Shown here: piece by piece, positions 6,235 through 6,440 of the stretch
How positions within the stretch are numbered: the stretch's first letter is position 1
How the letters are laid out: each line of letters opens with the position of its first letter
DNA from: an uncultured cyanobacterium
GTDB lineage: Bacteria; Cyanobacteriota; Cyanobacteriia; Phormidesmidales; Phormidesmidaceae
Reading direction: 5' to 3'
Length of the DNA: 6,440 bases
Assembly: GCA_938029995.1 (NCBI GenBank)
Contig: CALHGI010000339.1
Coordinates: 1-6,440, forward strand
Position numbers and translations under genes: made by a program
The notes under the pieces: model-generated
Databases searched by the model: none
What the model was told of the DNA's origin: nothing
The model's input: only the letters and a program-made list of their open reading frames with translations

Positions 6235-6240
6235 ATCATA
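6235..6240 (-). promoter_or_regulatory. Weak -10 candidate for the HTTM-DCC gene
   Basis: TATGAT on the - strand matches the -10 consensus at five of six positions and lies 30 bp before the ATG at 6204, but there is no convincing -35 hexamer. The gene may equally be transcribed from the upstream partial gene, which ends only 87 bp away. Confidence 0.15.
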
Positions 6241-6291
6241 GGCTTTGCGCCCATAATTTAGGTTAGGCCCTATGGGGTCGCTATCTTTAGC

Positions 6292-6440
6292 CTAAGACCA
6301 ACGCAGCCCTCGACTCAACTGCCCCAAGGCCCGACGGGCCACCTTAAACCGATGACGGGCCGTGGGCATACGAAAAATATAAACCGCTCGCCGCACCAGG
6401 CCCCCCAACCGGCCCCCAAAACTAAGGCCAAAACTCCACA
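6292..6440 (-). CDS. C-terminal end of an unidentified protein (partial)
   Basis: A - strand frame is open from the right edge to a TAG at 6292-6294, giving 48 residues that begin WSFGLSFGGRLGGLVRRAVY and end in a basic tail rich in Arg (RHRFKVARRALGQLSRGLRWS). The other two - strand frames are interrupted, and codon choice resembles the neighbouring genes, so this is likely the end of a real gene. I do not recognise the family. It would lie directly upstream of the HTTM-DCC gene on the same strand. Confidence 0.5.
   Translation of the reverse strand, partial: WSFGLSFGGRLGGLVRRAVYIFRMPTARHRFKVARRALGQLSRGLRWS

Noticed and set aside
6263..6295. Inverted repeat TTAGGC / GCCTAA around the end of the right-edge partial gene
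   Set aside because: Six-base arms separated by 21 bp are expected by chance and there is no T-run to make a terminator.

Overview
The window looks like chromosomal DNA from a cyanobacterium. The evidence is a clear pxcA (CemA/CotA family) gene, a cyanobacterial-type membrane Ser/Thr kinase with an HRDIS catalytic loop, and four perfect copies of the HIP1 octamer GCGATCGC (459-466, 2564-2571, 4603-4610, 5930-5937), which is far more than chance predicts in 6.4 kb. The DNA is moderately GC-rich with many G and C runs. I cannot name the species. There is no rRNA, tRNA, IS element, CRISPR array or phage module.

Layout, left to right. The 3' part of an alpha/beta-hydrolase-fold gene lies on the + strand (open to the left edge, stop at 680) and appears to have lost its catalytic residues. 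It converges on a 769-residue membrane Ser/Thr protein kinase on the - strand (3032 to 723), with only 42 bp between the stops. Upstream of the kinase, on the same strand, are pxcA (4476 to 3187), then a 508-residue polytopic membrane protein fusing an HTTM/VKG-carboxylase-like region to a DCC (DUF393) CxxC domain (6204 to 4678), then the last 48 codons of another - strand reading frame at the right edge (6440 to 6292). The gaps between genes are all short: 42, 154, 201 and 87 bp.

How they may work together. The three complete genes share a strand, but the 154 and 201 bp gaps and a good promoter candidate in front of the kinase suggest separate transcription units rather than a tight operon. 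All three products are membrane proteins: a sensor-like kinase with a probable periplasmic beta domain, a light-dependent proton-extrusion factor, and a putative thiol-redox membrane protein. A shared link to envelope ion or redox balance is possible but is only inference from proximity.

I do not see a clearly new multi-gene system. The points most worth a second look are the catalytic-triad loss in the hydrolase, two separate 15-bp-period repeat arrays inside the kinase gene, the 12-bp tandem repeat against the pxcA start codon in place of a Shine-Dalgarno sequence, and the HTTM-DCC protein ending where longer relatives appear to continue.
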